Origin: Patescibacteria group bacterium
Lineage (GTDB): Bacteria > Patescibacteriota > Gracilibacteria > Peribacterales > Peribacteraceae
Assembly (NCBI GenBank): GCA_018814875.1
Contig: JAHIYH010000031.1
Location: 111,510-175,509 of the forward strand
Reading direction: 5' to 3'
Length of the DNA: 64,000 bases
Position numbers and translations under genes: made by a program. The notes under the pieces are model-generated. The model did not search any database and had not been told where the DNA came from. It saw only the letters and a list, made by a program, of their open reading frames with translations. Positions 22,785 to 31,917 of the stretch are shown piece after piece. Numbering within the stretch: the stretch's first letter is position 1; each line of letters starts with the position of its first letter.

Positions 22785-24617
22785 TTACGCAGTTGCTGGT
22801 GCTTCAACCTTCTCGGCTGCTTTTGAAACACCTGATCCAGATTCCTTAAGACCATTCATCTGGGAGTGGATCTTGTCTTCAATTTCATCAAACTTTGCTT
22901 CCATTCCTTCTTCTGGCAGGAAGCTCATCTTAACTATGTCTTCTTTAACTGGAAGTTTCTGAACTTTGGAGAAGTCGAAGTCTTCTTGTTCAATTACATT
23001 TAGTGCACTGTCCATGAAGGTCAAAATTGCACGCATCATGCGATACTGTTTTTTCAAGGATGTGTAAGCATCTATACGGTCGAATGCATTTTGGAATAGG
23101 AAGTCCTCGCGGATCATCTTTGCAACTTCCATTGTAAGTTGCTCTTTTGGTGATAGGGAATCTGTTCCAACTAGTCGAACAATCTCTTCTAGCTTGCTCT
23201 CTTCCTGAAGTATTTCGGATGCACGTACGCGATTGCTGGAGAAGTCTTCTGCAACTTCCTTACTGTAGTATCCGCCAAGCATATTGGTATATAGCGAGTA
23301 GCTCTGCAACCAGTTGATAGAAGGGAAGTGACGCTTGTATGTTAGCTTTGCGTCCAATGCCCAGAAGACTTTGGTAACACGTAGAGTATTTTGAGTAACT
23401 GGTTCAGAGAAATCTCCACCTGGAGGTGATACTGCACCAATCACAGATAGAGATCCCTTGCGATCATCGGATCCCAAACATTCAGCGGCACCTGCTCGCT
23501 CGTAGAATCCTGCAGTACGTGATCCTAAGTAAGCTGGATATCCTTCTTCTCCTGGCATCTCCTCCAAACGTCCTGACATCTCGCGCATTGCCTCTGCCCA
23601 GCGAGAAGTAGAGTCGGCCATCAGGGCGACATCGTATCCCATATCTCGGTAGTACTCGGCAATTGTGATTCCCGTGTAAACAGAAGCTTCGCGAGCTGCT
23701 ACCGGCATGTTAGAAGTATTTGCGATGAGCACTGTGCGTTTCATAAGTGGCTCGCCGGTGTTTGGATCTTCAAGTTCTGGGAATTCCTTAAGTACTTCTG
23801 TCATCTCGTTCCCGCGCTCTCCACATCCGATATAAACAATCACCTGAGCTGCACAGAACTTGGCCAAGCTTTGTTGCGTAACTGTCTTTCCTGCTCCAAA
23901 AGGTCCAGGAATTGCAGCAGCTCCTCCACGTGCGATAGGGAATAGCATATCCAGAACTCGCATTCCTGTTGCAAGTGGTTCGGATGGCATTAGCTTCTTT
24001 CCGGTTGGACGTGGAATACGGATGGGCCACTTTTGTAACATGGTGATTAGGACTTCGGGGTTAGGGCTTCGGACTTCGGGGTCTGATTTAATGACTGCAA
24101 CGACCTCTTCAATATTAAAGTTTCCTGATTTGATTTCCTTCACAGTCCCCTTGAGTCCCGGAGGTACCATTACGCGGTGTTCGATCAGTGTTGTCTCTTG
24201 CACCGTTCCAAGCACATCTCCTTCCCCAACTGTGTCGCCAACTTTGGCAGTTGCCTTAAAGTCCCACTTTCTCTTACGGTCTAAACCAGGCACGTTGATT
24301 CCACGTGTGATGTATGGGCTTTTGGCTTCCTGCTCAATAAGTTTTAGTGGACGCTGGATTCCATCGTAAAAAGTCTCCAGAAGTCCGGGTCCAAGATCCA
24401 CAGATAGTGTGGTTCCGGTAAGTTCCACGGGCTCTCCAGGTCCTACTCCAGAGGTTTCTTCGTATACCTGGATGGATGCAGTATCTCCGTGTAGCTCGAT
24501 CACCTCACCAATGAGGTTATCTTTGGATACACGGCAGACTTCATACATCTTCGCTTGTCTCATTCCTTTTGCGACGACGAGCGGTCCTGCGACTTTTATG
24601 ATTGTGGGATTAGACAT
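22785..24617 (-). CDS. atpA: V/A-type ATPase subunit A (catalytic)
   Basis: 610 residues. P-loop [12 protein letters not shown] (about residue 240), [16 protein letters not shown] with catalytic Glu, [20 protein letters not shown] and [17 protein letters not shown] are all present. The family-specific bulge (about 115-200) is included. Residues about 179-189 ([13 protein letters not shown]) are encoded by repeated GGACTTCGGGG/GGGCTTCGG words (24050-24081), exactly where other A subunits have a variable hairpin before LTMLQKWPVR. The catalytic parts are untouched. Hydrolyses or makes ATP on the A/B interface. Confidence 0.97.
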   Translation of the reverse strand: MSNPTIIKVAGPLVVAKGMRQAKMYEVCRVSKDNLIGEVIELHGDTASIQVYEETSGVGPGEPVELTGTTLSVDLGPGLLETFYDGIQRPLKLIEQEAKSPYITRGINVPGLDRKRKWDFKATAKVGDTVGEGDVLGTVQETTLIEHRVMVPPGLKGTVKEIKSGNFNIEEVVAVIKSDPEVRSPNPEVLITMLQKWPIRIPRPTGKKLMPSEPLATGMRVLDMLFPIARGGAAAIPGPFGAGKTVTQQSLAKFCAAQVIVYIGCGERGNEMTEVLKEFPELEDPNTGEPLMKRTVLIANTSNMPVAAREASVYTGITIAEYYRDMGYDVALMADSTSRWAEAMREMSGRLEEMPGEEGYPAYLGSRTAGFYERAGAAECLGSDDRKGSLSVIGAVSPPGGDFSEPVTQNTLRVTKVFWALDAKLTYKRHFPSINWLQSYSLYTNMLGGYYSKEVAEDFSSNRVRASEILQEESKLEEIVRLVGTDSLSPKEQLTMEVAKMIREDFLFQNAFDRIDAYTSLKKQYRMMRAILTFMDSALNVIEQEDFDFSKVQKLPVKEDIVKMSFLPEEGMEAKFDEIEDKIHSQMNGLKESGSGVSKAAEKVEAPATA

Positions 24618-24654
24618 TGGAGAGAATGGAAAATTGATAATTGATAATTGATAA

Positions 24655-24831
24655 TTATGGTCGATCTAATAATGAGCAAATCAATTCATTGGCTTCATCA
24701 AGTCCACGTTGAAGGTTTTCATGATCGATGGGGGTGTCGGAAGGCATCTGCTCCAACTTTTTTACGAAAGATGGATCCTCAAGAAGATTGAATGGATTTG
24801 GTAACGCCGATAATGTCAAATTGGAAGACAT
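24655..24831 (-). CDS. small hypothetical protein in the ATPase operon
   Basis: 58 residues: MSSNLTLSALPNPFNLLEDP, then SFVKKLEQMPSDTPIDHENL and QRGLDEANELICSLLDRP. Acidic, soluble, two short helices. The start codon is one base after the atpF stop (TAA-T-ATG), so it is translated with the operon. I do not know this family. It might be an accessory or regulator of the peripheral head. It is distinct from the 88-residue protein between atpK and atpI. Confidence 0.55.
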   Translation of the reverse strand: MSSNLTLSALPNPFNLLEDPSFVKKLEQMPSDTPIDHENLQRGLDEANELICSLLDRP

Positions 24832-24832
24832 A

Positions 24833-25183
24833 TTATTTAAGAATATCCGATCCCACTGCACGCTCGACAATGCGACTTAGGCGTTGCAAACCGTAGCCAG
24901 TGGAACCTTTATGAGAAGGCAAAGGAATAATGGCGGGTAAGGCTCCGCGAGCGAGCTTCTTTTCATCTTCTGGGGAAATCCCACTCGCGAGGTCTTCTGT
25001 AATAAAGACAATGGCATAAACATTACGTTCTACTCCTTGCTCATCGGGCTGTGTTTCCTTTTTTAAGCGGAATAGTTCTTCTACCGCTTGCTGAGGTGAG
25101 TTAACAGGAACCACCTCAACACCAAGAAGAGCAAATCCGGAGACCGCTTCCCATGTGCCGACGATAGCTAATTTATGATTCAT
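24833..25183 (-). CDS. atpF: V/A-type ATPase subunit F
   Basis: 116 residues. MNHKLAIVGTWEAVSGFALL is the subunit F opening ('AVIGD.D.V.GF.LAG'), then the Rossmann-like pattern AIVFITEDLA and PAIIPLPSHKGSTGYGLQRL. F binds D at the tip of the central shaft. It overlaps atpC by four bases (ATGA). Residues 40-60 are longer and polar relative to typical F. Confidence 0.92.
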   Translation of the reverse strand: MNHKLAIVGTWEAVSGFALLGVEVVPVNSPQQAVEELFRLKKETQPDEQGVERNVYAIVFITEDLASGISPEDEKKLARGALPAIIPLPSHKGSTGYGLQRLSRIVERAVGSDILK

Positions 25184-26193
25184 GATGCGAAGGAAGATGC
25201 GGTAAGGAATGGTGGGAGCACACGTTTGGTTTCTTGTGGCGAAAGCTCATTATTCTTTGCAATCAAGATTGTGCGAATCAGTTTGAGTTGCCCTAGTGTG
25301 ATTGCAGCAAAAGCAAAGAGCGGGTCTATAGTAAGAGGCACGTTCCACATCTTTGCGATATCTGATGCAATGATGTGAGCAGCACTCTGTTCAAATTCAA
25401 TTGGATCATTCAAAAGAGATTCCAAATCCTTAGGTAAGAAAATTGAGAGTGAAGAACGACTGATTGCAGAAGCAATTGCATCTGCTTCTCCTGCAAGCAT
25501 TTTAGGATCAATAGTTCCACCTTCTATGAGGAAGGGGAGTACTTCTTTCGCCTCTTTCTTAGATAGCCTTAGTGCAGTTCTAACATTAAAGAGGTCGATG
25601 CGGTGCTCTAGGTATCGCTCGATTGATCTACTCCCACTCATCTTACTTAATTTCTTCTGAGACTGGACGATAAATTTGGTAACTGCACTATCAATTTCCT
25701 GAGCGGACAGATTCTCCTTTGCTTTGAGTGTCTTTACAAAAGCTACAAGAGCTTTTGGAAGTTGACCTTCTATCCCATCCTGTACCAAAGCGCGAAGTGC
25801 ATCTGGCTCGAACATACTCATTCCATTAATCGGCTCTTGGCTTATTTCAGATGAGAGTCCGCGTGCCTTTTTAAGTAGATATGCGAGGAGCGGAGCGTCG
25901 TTTTCTAGCCAGAGGATGCCAAAAATCGCGTTAGCGCTTAATGGGGACATCTTCTCCACTTCGCTGCGCATCCATGCTCCAACTGCTTCCAGCATTGCGT
26001 GCCCTTCGGAGATACCTTGGTCGATAACATTTGTCAGCTTCAACTCAGTTAGTATCTTTTCGGTTTCTCTTAAATCTTTTGCGCCTAGCAACCGATCCAC
26101 ATCCGATTGTTCGAGCAGTAAGAGCTTAAGAACTCCCATACGCCCATGAGCGTATGCGAAGTGTTGGCCGAGAATAGTTGATGAACCTGACAT
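25180..26193 (-). CDS. atpC: V/A-type ATPase subunit C (d-type connector)
   Basis: 337 residues, mostly helical, with the internally repeated C/d architecture: FAYAHGRMGVLKLLLLEQSD, an ERYLEHRIDLFNVRTALRLS segment (the diagnostic 'Y....D..N.......'), and a C-terminal LFAFAAITLGQLKLIRTILI followed by polar residues. It sits as a funnel between the K-ring and the central stalk. Starts at ATG 26193, sharing one base with the atpE stop, and overlaps atpF by 4 nt. Confidence 0.9.
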   Translation of the reverse strand: MSGSSTILGQHFAYAHGRMGVLKLLLLEQSDVDRLLGAKDLRETEKILTELKLTNVIDQGISEGHAMLEAVGAWMRSEVEKMSPLSANAIFGILWLENDAPLLAYLLKKARGLSSEISQEPINGMSMFEPDALRALVQDGIEGQLPKALVAFVKTLKAKENLSAQEIDSAVTKFIVQSQKKLSKMSGSRSIERYLEHRIDLFNVRTALRLSKKEAKEVLPFLIEGGTIDPKMLAGEADAIASAISRSSLSIFLPKDLESLLNDPIEFEQSAAHIIASDIAKMWNVPLTIDPLFAFAAITLGQLKLIRTILIAKNNELSPQETKRVLPPFLTASSFAS

Positions 26194-26753
26194 TACTGAT
26201 CAGAAAAGAGAAGTTGAGAAATTTCTAATTCGGACATAGGACGTAGGACTTCGGACACGAGGTGCTCGAAGGTGCAGTCGCGCTCCTTTGTCTTAGAGAT
26301 AAATACGAATCCACCTTTAGCTTTTATAGGCTCGCCAAGTTGGAACCTGCTGGCATCCGCAAGTTTTTTGACGAGTCCTTCGTGCTCTTTGGCTGGGTGC
26401 ACAGTACCTTCATCGCGAATGCTTTTCAGGCATGCACGAATGAGTGGCTCTACTTGATCATGTGGTAGCTTACTAAGTTCATCTACAACATTAGAATACG
26501 TCTTATTAAGAAGCTCCTGCTTCTTTTGTAGCTTTGCATTTCGCTTTAGCATAGAAGCCGCATTTTGGGTTTTAGCAGTGAGTTGAGATTTTCTTTGTTC
26601 CTTCTGAGCTGCAATTTCTTGCTTCTTGGTAGCCACAGTGCGTTCACCTTGCTCACGAATCTTTGTCAGATTCTTTTGATGCACTGCGCGCGCCTCCTTG
26701 ATCTTTTGATCAGCTTGGGCGGTTATTGCGGCGAGGATGTCTTGTAAGGCCAT
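26193..26753 (-). CDS. atpE: V/A-type ATPase subunit E (peripheral stalk)
   Basis: 186 residues. The N-terminal half is a long coiled coil (ITAQADQKIKEARAVHQKNL, KEQRKSQLTAKTQNAASMLK). The C-terminal domain has GGFVFISKTKERDCTFEHLV, the E-type 'GG.....G....D.TL...' pattern. It pairs with the G/H-type protein 29696-30094 to form the outer stalk. Codons near the end use GGACATAGGACGTAGGACTT words (26234-26258, residues around VLRPMSEL). Followed closely by atpC. Confidence 0.9.
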   Translation of the reverse strand: MALQDILAAITAQADQKIKEARAVHQKNLTKIREQGERTVATKKQEIAAQKEQRKSQLTAKTQNAASMLKRNAKLQKKQELLNKTYSNVVDELSKLPHDQVEPLIRACLKSIRDEGTVHPAKEHEGLVKKLADASRFQLGEPIKAKGGFVFISKTKERDCTFEHLVSEVLRPMSELEISQLLFSDQ

Positions 26754-26764
26754 AAAATAGTTGG

Positions 26765-26843
26765 GAATAATTCGTTATTTCGTTACTTTGTTATTTCGTG
26801 ATTCGTTCTTCGAGTTAACGAAGTAACGAATAAACGAAATAAC
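26765..26843. repeat. word hairpin (TTCGTTA / TAACGAA)
   Basis: ATTCGTTATTTCGTTACTTT and GTTATTTCGTGATTCG face GTTAACGAAGTAACGAATAA and ACGAAATAAC. Lies between atpK and atpE, inside the operon. The words recur at 39035-39100 and 54300-54368. Confidence 0.8.
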
Positions 26844-26844
26844 A

Positions 26845-27429
26845 TTAACCTAAGATTCCTACTTTAAAGTTATTAAGCATAAAGAACGAGATCAGGAACC
26901 CTAGAAGTGCATAAGTTTCGACCAGAGCGGCCATCGTGATAACGCGACCGGCGAGTTTGTCGTCCTTTGCAAGCATGTGCATACCAGCGGAACAAACTTT
27001 TGCCTGGTAAGGACCTGATGTAACGCAGCTAAATGCTACAGGCAAGCATGCTGCAAGGATCGCGATACCCTGGCTTAAGCTGATTGCAACTTCGCCGGAG
27101 ATAACTGCGGCGTAGTTGAAGATGAACAAAAGTGAGATAACCATTCCGTATAGTCCTTGTGAACCAGGGAGCACCATCAGTGTGATAACTTTTCCAGCTA
27201 GCTCGGGCTTTTCTGTAAGAAGACCTGCACCAGCCTGCCCAGTCATAGAGACTCCAAGGATGGAACCGATACCGGCGACAAAGGTTGCAATTGCGGCTCC
27301 AAGGAGCGCAAAAGCCAGACCCCACTGGACTTCACCAGCGTGGGTGGCAGCTTCCATTGCTTCTGGTTCCTGTGCGAGTGCAATTGCTGGGACCAGCAGA
27401 GCAGCGGCGTAAATCAGAGAACGTTTCAT
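26845..27429 (-). CDS. atpK: V/A-type ATPase subunit K (rotor ring, Na+-type)
   Basis: 194 residues. A cleavable-looking signal peptide (MKRSLIYAAALLVPAIALAQ) precedes two fused helical hairpins (four helices), as in NtpK. LPGSQGLYG (Leu 87, Ser 90, Gln 91), SGPYQAKV (Gln 142) and LVETYALLG (Glu 171) align with the five Na+ ligands known from Enterococcus hirae NtpK (Leu, Thr, Gln, Gln, Glu), with Ser in place of Thr. This predicts Na+ coupling. Only the second hairpin carries the carboxylate, so the c-ring has half the usual number of binding sites per hairpin. Confidence 0.95.
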   Translation of the reverse strand: MKRSLIYAAALLVPAIALAQEPEAMEAATHAGEVQWGLAFALLGAAIATFVAGIGSILGVSMTGQAGAGLLTEKPELAGKVITLMVLPGSQGLYGMVISLLFIFNYAAVISGEVAISLSQGIAILAACLPVAFSCVTSGPYQAKVCSAGMHMLAKDDKLAGRVITMAALVETYALLGFLISFFMLNNFKVGILG

Positions 27430-27477
27430 GTGGATAAAGGAGAAAGAAATGAAAAATTAAGAATTAAGAATGAAAAA

Positions 27478-27744
27478 TTATGATTCAGAAGGATTAGAAT
27501 CTGTTTCTGATAATTGCAGTATGTTTGTTGCTGCAAACGATGGGTGACCTGCCATCCTTTTTCTGTTAATGCCTGTCGATTCTGCTATTCCTGTAAGGAC
27601 CTGTTCCAGTTCCTCTCTTGCTTCATTTAATTTTAAAGTGATTTCATCAAACGAAGTTTCAGCGCTTTCTAGCGCATCTCGTTGTTCTTGGCTTATAGTT
27701 TTTGGCACGATCATTCCTTTTGGCGGACAGTTATCTGTGATCAT
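27478..27744 (-). CDS. small hypothetical coiled-coil protein in the ATPase operon
   Basis: 88 residues: KTISQEQRDALESAETSFDE followed by ITLKLNEAREELEQVLTGIA is a continuous amphipathic helix, and RMAGHPSFAATNILQLSETD a flexible end. No membrane segment. It is in the position between atpI and atpK, where no standard subunit is expected. Its partners are unknown, and I would not exclude a peripheral-stalk accessory. AATTAAGAATTAAGAATG words (27440-27478) separate it from atpK. Confidence 0.55.
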   Translation of the reverse strand: MITDNCPPKGMIVPKTISQEQRDALESAETSFDEITLKLNEAREELEQVLTGIAESTGINRKRMAGHPSFAATNILQLSETDSNPSES

Positions 27745-27768
27745 AATAGAAATTGTTAAAAGATATAA

Positions 27769-29691
27769 TTAATTAGTTGAACGCTTAAAAGGTGAGAATG
27801 AACGTCCTCCTCCTTCGAAGAATTGTGAGAAGAACTCAATGAACTGAAGACGACCGGAGTGAATAAAACTTCCAAGCGTATTCAATGCAATGCTGATTAA
27901 GTGTCCCATCAAGAAGATGCCGATCATCACAGGAATGGCTACCCAAATAGGGAATAGCTTTCCCACTTCCACCGCAACTTGGTTTATGGCCATCGCGATA
28001 GCACCTGTTACAAGACCTAGTGCTAGGATACGCAAGTAGCTCAATGTGTTACTAAGTAATCCAATTCCAAAGTTCAAAAGTCCCATCGCTCCAACAATAG
28101 GACGCAAGAACCATTTGGCACCGTATCCTTTGCCCCAGATGAAGATCACGAGAACTGCGTAGAGTAGATAAAGGGTGTAGGGCGTGGGAAGTAGGGCATA
28201 GATAATAACTGAACCGAGTAGTAAATGTGATGTGAAGTTCATCCAGAGTGCTTCTACTTTCTTTCCGTGTATCCACTTATGATATCCGGCCAAGAACATT
28301 CCGTAGAAGAGGTGAGTGATACCAAGACACAACGACAAGTTCTGTAAGAAGTTGATTCCGGATTGTGTGGATAAGTTCCAGATTTGTCCGAGGAAGAGCA
28401 CGTTTCCGTCTGCCGTTGTTCTGGTCAAAAATGCCGGTGCTTGCTCGGGTGCAAACCCAAACCATCCTCCAAATGGAATACTCACGAAGAATGTAACTAT
28501 TCCTCCAAGGAAAAGAGTCCAAGCAAGTTTGCTCTCGCGGATCTTGAGCCTTTTTTTCCAGATCGCAATTCCAAAAATTAGCGCGAGTATTGCGCCGTAT
28601 CCTGCATCAGTCAAACATAGTGCAAAGAAGAGTGCGAAGAATGGGGCGAGTGACATTGTAGGATCACCTTCTGAGTAGAGAGGGTTTCCATAAAGATTGG
28701 TGACACTCTCGAAAGGCGCTATGGCTAGCGGATTTCGCAGTAATACAGGTACCTCTTCATTCTCATCTGGCTTAACTTTAAGAACTGCAACCGCACTCAG
28801 ATTATCTTGCAATTTTGCCTCCAAAGCTGGCAGATTTTTCTTAGGAGTCCATCCAAGAAGTGTAGTTGTAGACTGAGTTGCCGACATTGCTTCGCGTGCA
28901 CACTGCTTATCGTCCAGCCAGTTGATATAGCGTAGAACTTTTACTAGGTTAGGAAGTTCAACGGATAGGCTCTTCCTCTTTTCCGTATTTTTACGTTGAA
29001 TACTACTGGATTCCTTTACTTGCATATGTGCATTTTCAATCAGTTCTGGTGCGAGGCCTTCTAGTACGGGAAGCTCGACGTTTGTCCATCCAACTGTTAC
29101 AGCTGCTTCTTCAAATTTTCTTATGTCCTCCTTATATACATGTACTGCAATTGCGGATGCACTCTTGAGTGTTCCAACTTCCGAAATATCACAGCGCACG
29201 TTCTTTTCTTTGAGTGCATTTTTGAGTTCTTCTAGTTTGAGTGTCGCAATAAATCCGAGAATGCGCGCAGTAGTTTGCGACTCCCGATTAGAGGCTAGTG
29301 AATATGGGAGTGATGTCCAAGGAGCGAGTGTTTCTAGTAGCTTTAGAGATTCTTTCTTGATGTGCTCGGCCTCTGTATCTGTTTCTTCTAACTTATGAAG
29401 CTCATCAATAATGCCACGAACATCCGTGTGCCTAGCGGCATAAACAATCTCTTGCTCATTTGTTGTTTTTTTTGCAACAGCGTGAGTCTCTTTGGATGCA
29501 TTTCCCTTAAGAACTGTTATTGCAAACTTAAGTTCTGCTGAACGGAAATTCACGTCGGTATGATCTATCGCAACAGGAGCGTTCGCTTCACTTAGTTCCA
29601 TTACTCCTTCCTTATGAAGGATATCAATTAGCTGCTCCTTCATAGAATCGTGAGCTATTATGGCCACTTTTTGCATTTCAATTACTGCCAT
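27769..29691 (-). CDS. atpI: V/A-type ATPase subunit I (membrane stator)
   Basis: 640 residues. The cytoplasmic N-terminal half begins MAVIEMQKVAIIAHDSMKEQ and contains two coiled-coil/alpha-beta lobes. The C-terminal half has about eight membrane helices. SLAPFFALFFALCLTDAGYG is the start of the membrane part, LSNTLSYLRILALGLVTGAI holds the essential stator Arg (SYLRILAL) for ion translocation, and GRLQFIEFFSQFFEGGGRSF is the conserved end. Forms the two ion half-channels with the K-ring. Confidence 0.96.
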   Translation of the reverse strand: MAVIEMQKVAIIAHDSMKEQLIDILHKEGVMELSEANAPVAIDHTDVNFRSAELKFAITVLKGNASKETHAVAKKTTNEQEIVYAARHTDVRGIIDELHKLEETDTEAEHIKKESLKLLETLAPWTSLPYSLASNRESQTTARILGFIATLKLEELKNALKEKNVRCDISEVGTLKSASAIAVHVYKEDIRKFEEAAVTVGWTNVELPVLEGLAPELIENAHMQVKESSSIQRKNTEKRKSLSVELPNLVKVLRYINWLDDKQCAREAMSATQSTTTLLGWTPKKNLPALEAKLQDNLSAVAVLKVKPDENEEVPVLLRNPLAIAPFESVTNLYGNPLYSEGDPTMSLAPFFALFFALCLTDAGYGAILALIFGIAIWKKRLKIRESKLAWTLFLGGIVTFFVSIPFGGWFGFAPEQAPAFLTRTTADGNVLFLGQIWNLSTQSGINFLQNLSLCLGITHLFYGMFLAGYHKWIHGKKVEALWMNFTSHLLLGSVIIYALLPTPYTLYLLYAVLVIFIWGKGYGAKWFLRPIVGAMGLLNFGIGLLSNTLSYLRILALGLVTGAIAMAINQVAVEVGKLFPIWVAIPVMIGIFLMGHLISIALNTLGSFIHSGRLQFIEFFSQFFEGGGRSFSPFKRSTN

Positions 29692-29695
29692 ACTC

Positions 29696-30094
29696 CTATT
29701 GGAAGAGAGGTGAATCGTCTTGGATCATTTTGCCAACAAGTTGCTGAGTCGCTTGGTTTTCTTTCGCGCTCCATTGATCTTCCAGTGCGACAGTTCCTTT
29801 TTTTGAATCTGCTTTAGCTTGAGAGAGAATGGCGGAAAGTTCGCCATCTTTATATTCCTTCAGCTCTGCGCCAGCTTTAAGCTTGAGTTCTTCCTCGGCT
29901 TGGAACGTTTTTTCTTGCACAGCCTTTTCCACTTCGCTCATTTCTTTCTCCATTGCAGAGATTTCTTTCTGTACGCGTTCCTTCTCTTGGGCCTCAAGTT
30001 GCGTAATTTGGTCAAAAGGGGTAGAACTACCAGTTTTGGATGTAGTTCCGGACGAAGCTTTCTGGCTTCCTGTAGATGAAAAAGTAGTATTCAT
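29696..30094 (-). CDS. V/A-type ATPase subunit G/H-like (peripheral stalk)
   Basis: 132 residues. An unusual Ser/Thr/Gly-rich tail (residues 1-26) precedes a long charged coiled coil ITQLEAQEKERVQKEISAME through AVQEKTFQAEEELKLKAGAE, the usual make-up of G/H stalk subunits, which pair with E. First gene of the ATPase operon, immediately before atpI (4 nt apart). Assigned by position and coiled-coil form, not by conserved residues. Confidence 0.75.
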   Translation of the reverse strand: MNTTFSSTGSQKASSGTTSKTGSSTPFDQITQLEAQEKERVQKEISAMEKEMSEVEKAVQEKTFQAEEELKLKAGAELKEYKDGELSAILSQAKADSKKGTVALEDQWSAKENQATQQLVGKMIQDDSPLFQ

Positions 30095-30188
30095 AGTATT
30101 GTGCGTAAATCTCGCGGACTCTACCTGTCAGTATATGGAAAATCAAGGCTCTTGGGGTGTTCTTTCGGAGTTTCTGCATTGTTAACTA

Positions 30189-30272
30189 TTCTTATTTTAG
30201 GGCTTGTAGCTTATTGGCAATTGACTATTGGCTAGGAAAGCCAATAAGCCAACAGCTGTAAGCCCTCAAGGA
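30189..30272. repeat. word hairpin (TTGGCTTA / TAAGCCAA)
   Basis: AGGGCTTGTAGCTTATTGGC and ACTATTGGCT on the left, AGCCAATAAGCCAACAGCTG and TAAGCCCT on the right. Between the ATPase operon start and the 3' end of the Nif3-like gene. Confidence 0.75.
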
Positions 30273-31235
30273 CTACTTCCGCTTAACCCTATTAAATCCA
30301 GAAAACTCCAGAACTTTCAGTTGCTTCTCCTCCTTTGCGATCTTATCCAGAATCAGATTTAGCCCGATGTTATCCGAAGCGATATGAGAACACTGGATGA
30401 AGTTCACGTGATGCTCTTTGGCTTTTTCCAGTGACTTTTCGGTCACATGCATTGTAAGAATGGTTCCAATACCTGCTTTGGCTTGCTCCTCTATATATTC
30501 TTCGGGTCCGTTGGTTCCTCCTGTGAATTCTGTTGCTACTAGTTTTCCGGGGCGTGAGCTCTTAGATCCATTTACGATTATTGGAGGATTGCCCTTCTTG
30601 GCATACATCTTATATTCGGGAATCTCCATTAGTGCGTTTAGTATTTCTTCTAAATCATGGAACTTCTTGCTGCATATATTCTTCTCCATAAACCTCCACA
30701 CCAAATTATCTGCCGGGGTGTGACAGTTGAAGAAAGGGATATTCAATAGTTCTGCTGCACGCTCTGCCCTATAAAGGTTATCTGCATGAATTGCGCGCCA
30801 AATACGTTCCATACGAGGGAGCATTAGTGACTCTCCACGATTTTCCGGTACGCCAACACCAGACAGAAGATCAATCTGTATTGGCATTACTTTCTCCAAA
30901 TCTGCGAGAGCGCGTCCTTCGGGATGGTGTGCCATAACCGCATCAATCTTCTCACCCTTACTTATAAGACGATCAACCAGCATCAGATCAGCCGTCTCCA
31001 CATCTATACCTACAATAATGGTTTTTATTTCTTCATTTCCAGTACCATTTGTGATGCGCGAATCTGAATAAGGATTCCAGAGGCGCTCTTCGTCAAATAG
31101 TTCAGCTTCCTTCTTAGATAGCTTTTTTTGCTTATCCTTAGCCTTCTTTAAGATTCTATCAATGTCCTTTTTTGGGCGAGGATCAGCGGCGATTCCGTGT
31201 TCTACCAGTCTGGTGAAGAGTTTTTGAAGTTTCAT
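30273..31235 (-). CDS. Nif3/DUF34-like metal-binding protein
   Basis: 320 residues from ATG 31235 (MKLQKLFTRLVEHG). TIIVGIDVETADLMLVDRLI, AVMAHHPEGRALADLEKVM and a late FIQCSHIASDNIGLNLILDK resemble the Nif3/DUF34 fold, whose His-His and C-terminal His/Glu residues bind two metal ions. An N-terminal helical piece rich in Lys is extra. Nif3 proteins have been linked to cofactor or GTP-cyclohydrolase-type chemistry, but the real role is unsettled. TTGCCC-17-TACCCT (31268-31273, 31245-31250) leaves 9 nt to ATG, which argues against the 79-residue longer frame to 31472. Confidence 0.65.
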   Translation of the reverse strand: MKLQKLFTRLVEHGIAADPRPKKDIDRILKKAKDKQKKLSKKEAELFDEERLWNPYSDSRITNGTGNEEIKTIIVGIDVETADLMLVDRLISKGEKIDAVMAHHPEGRALADLEKVMPIQIDLLSGVGVPENRGESLMLPRMERIWRAIHADNLYRAERAAELLNIPFFNCHTPADNLVWRFMEKNICSKKFHDLEEILNALMEIPEYKMYAKKGNPPIIVNGSKSSRPGKLVATEFTGGTNGPEEYIEEQAKAGIGTILTMHVTEKSLEKAKEHHVNFIQCSHIASDNIGLNLILDKIAKEEKQLKVLEFSGFNRVKRK

Positions 31236-31378
31236 GTGCAATAGAGGGTACAGGGAGAGGTGTTTTTGGGCAAATAAAACTCTTATTATCGATTCCCAAG
31301 TAACTCTTTCATAATCTTCAGATATTCTCTGAGTAGGTGTTGTCCATACACTCCTATCCAGCCTTCGCTCAAAAAATT

Positions 31379-31831
31379 TCAAGTGCCATGTTGTATAGCA
31401 GCTGTTTCTTGTGCCCCTCTCCAAAGATAGAGTTTTGATGTCGTGAGACTTACCCAGTTCACATAAGCCCAACTACAATCGATGTAATCTTTCGCACCAT
31501 TTTGAATAGCGCGGGCTCCGATTTTGTTACCCATATCTCCTCTTGTTGTAAAACAAATGATGGCGCAATCGGGAAATTGTTTTTTTAGTTCTGCAATCAC
31601 TTCAATTCCATCTTCTAAATGATTAATTCCAGGTGTTAGATGTGGGTCGACTAATGCAATGCCAGGAGGAAGGCGTTTTGGATCTTGTCCGAGACATTCT
31701 TGTATCAGATCACGAGCTTCTTGTGCACTGCGGGCAATAGTAATTTCTTCAGGTTTAAAGCCTGCTTCGGGTGCATATTCTTTCGCAATCTGATCTACGC
31801 CAGAATCATCTTTGATAAGCCAAAGTTCCAT
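31379..31831 (-). CDS. stand-alone response-regulator receiver-like protein
   Basis: 150 residues. MELWLIKDDSGVDQIAKEYA starts with the acidic pair of receiver domains, GIALVDPHLTPG has the phospho-acceptor Asp, ICFTTRGD the conserved Thr, and QNGAKDYIDCSW the Lys. No output domain follows. It could be a CheY-like adaptor. The final 35 residues (YVNWVSLTTSKLYLWRGAQE) diverge from receivers. No histidine kinase is in the window. Confidence 0.72.
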   Translation of the reverse strand: MELWLIKDDSGVDQIAKEYAPEAGFKPEEITIARSAQEARDLIQECLGQDPKRLPPGIALVDPHLTPGINHLEDGIEVIAELKKQFPDCAIICFTTRGDMGNKIGARAIQNGAKDYIDCSWAYVNWVSLTTSKLYLWRGAQETAAIQHGT

Positions 31832-31917
31832 AGGATCGGGAATCTACTCTCGGTGGCTCATTTGTCAATGAAGGATGTATTTCGTGTTCTGTTCTATGAA
31901 TATAGAACCCTTCTTTT

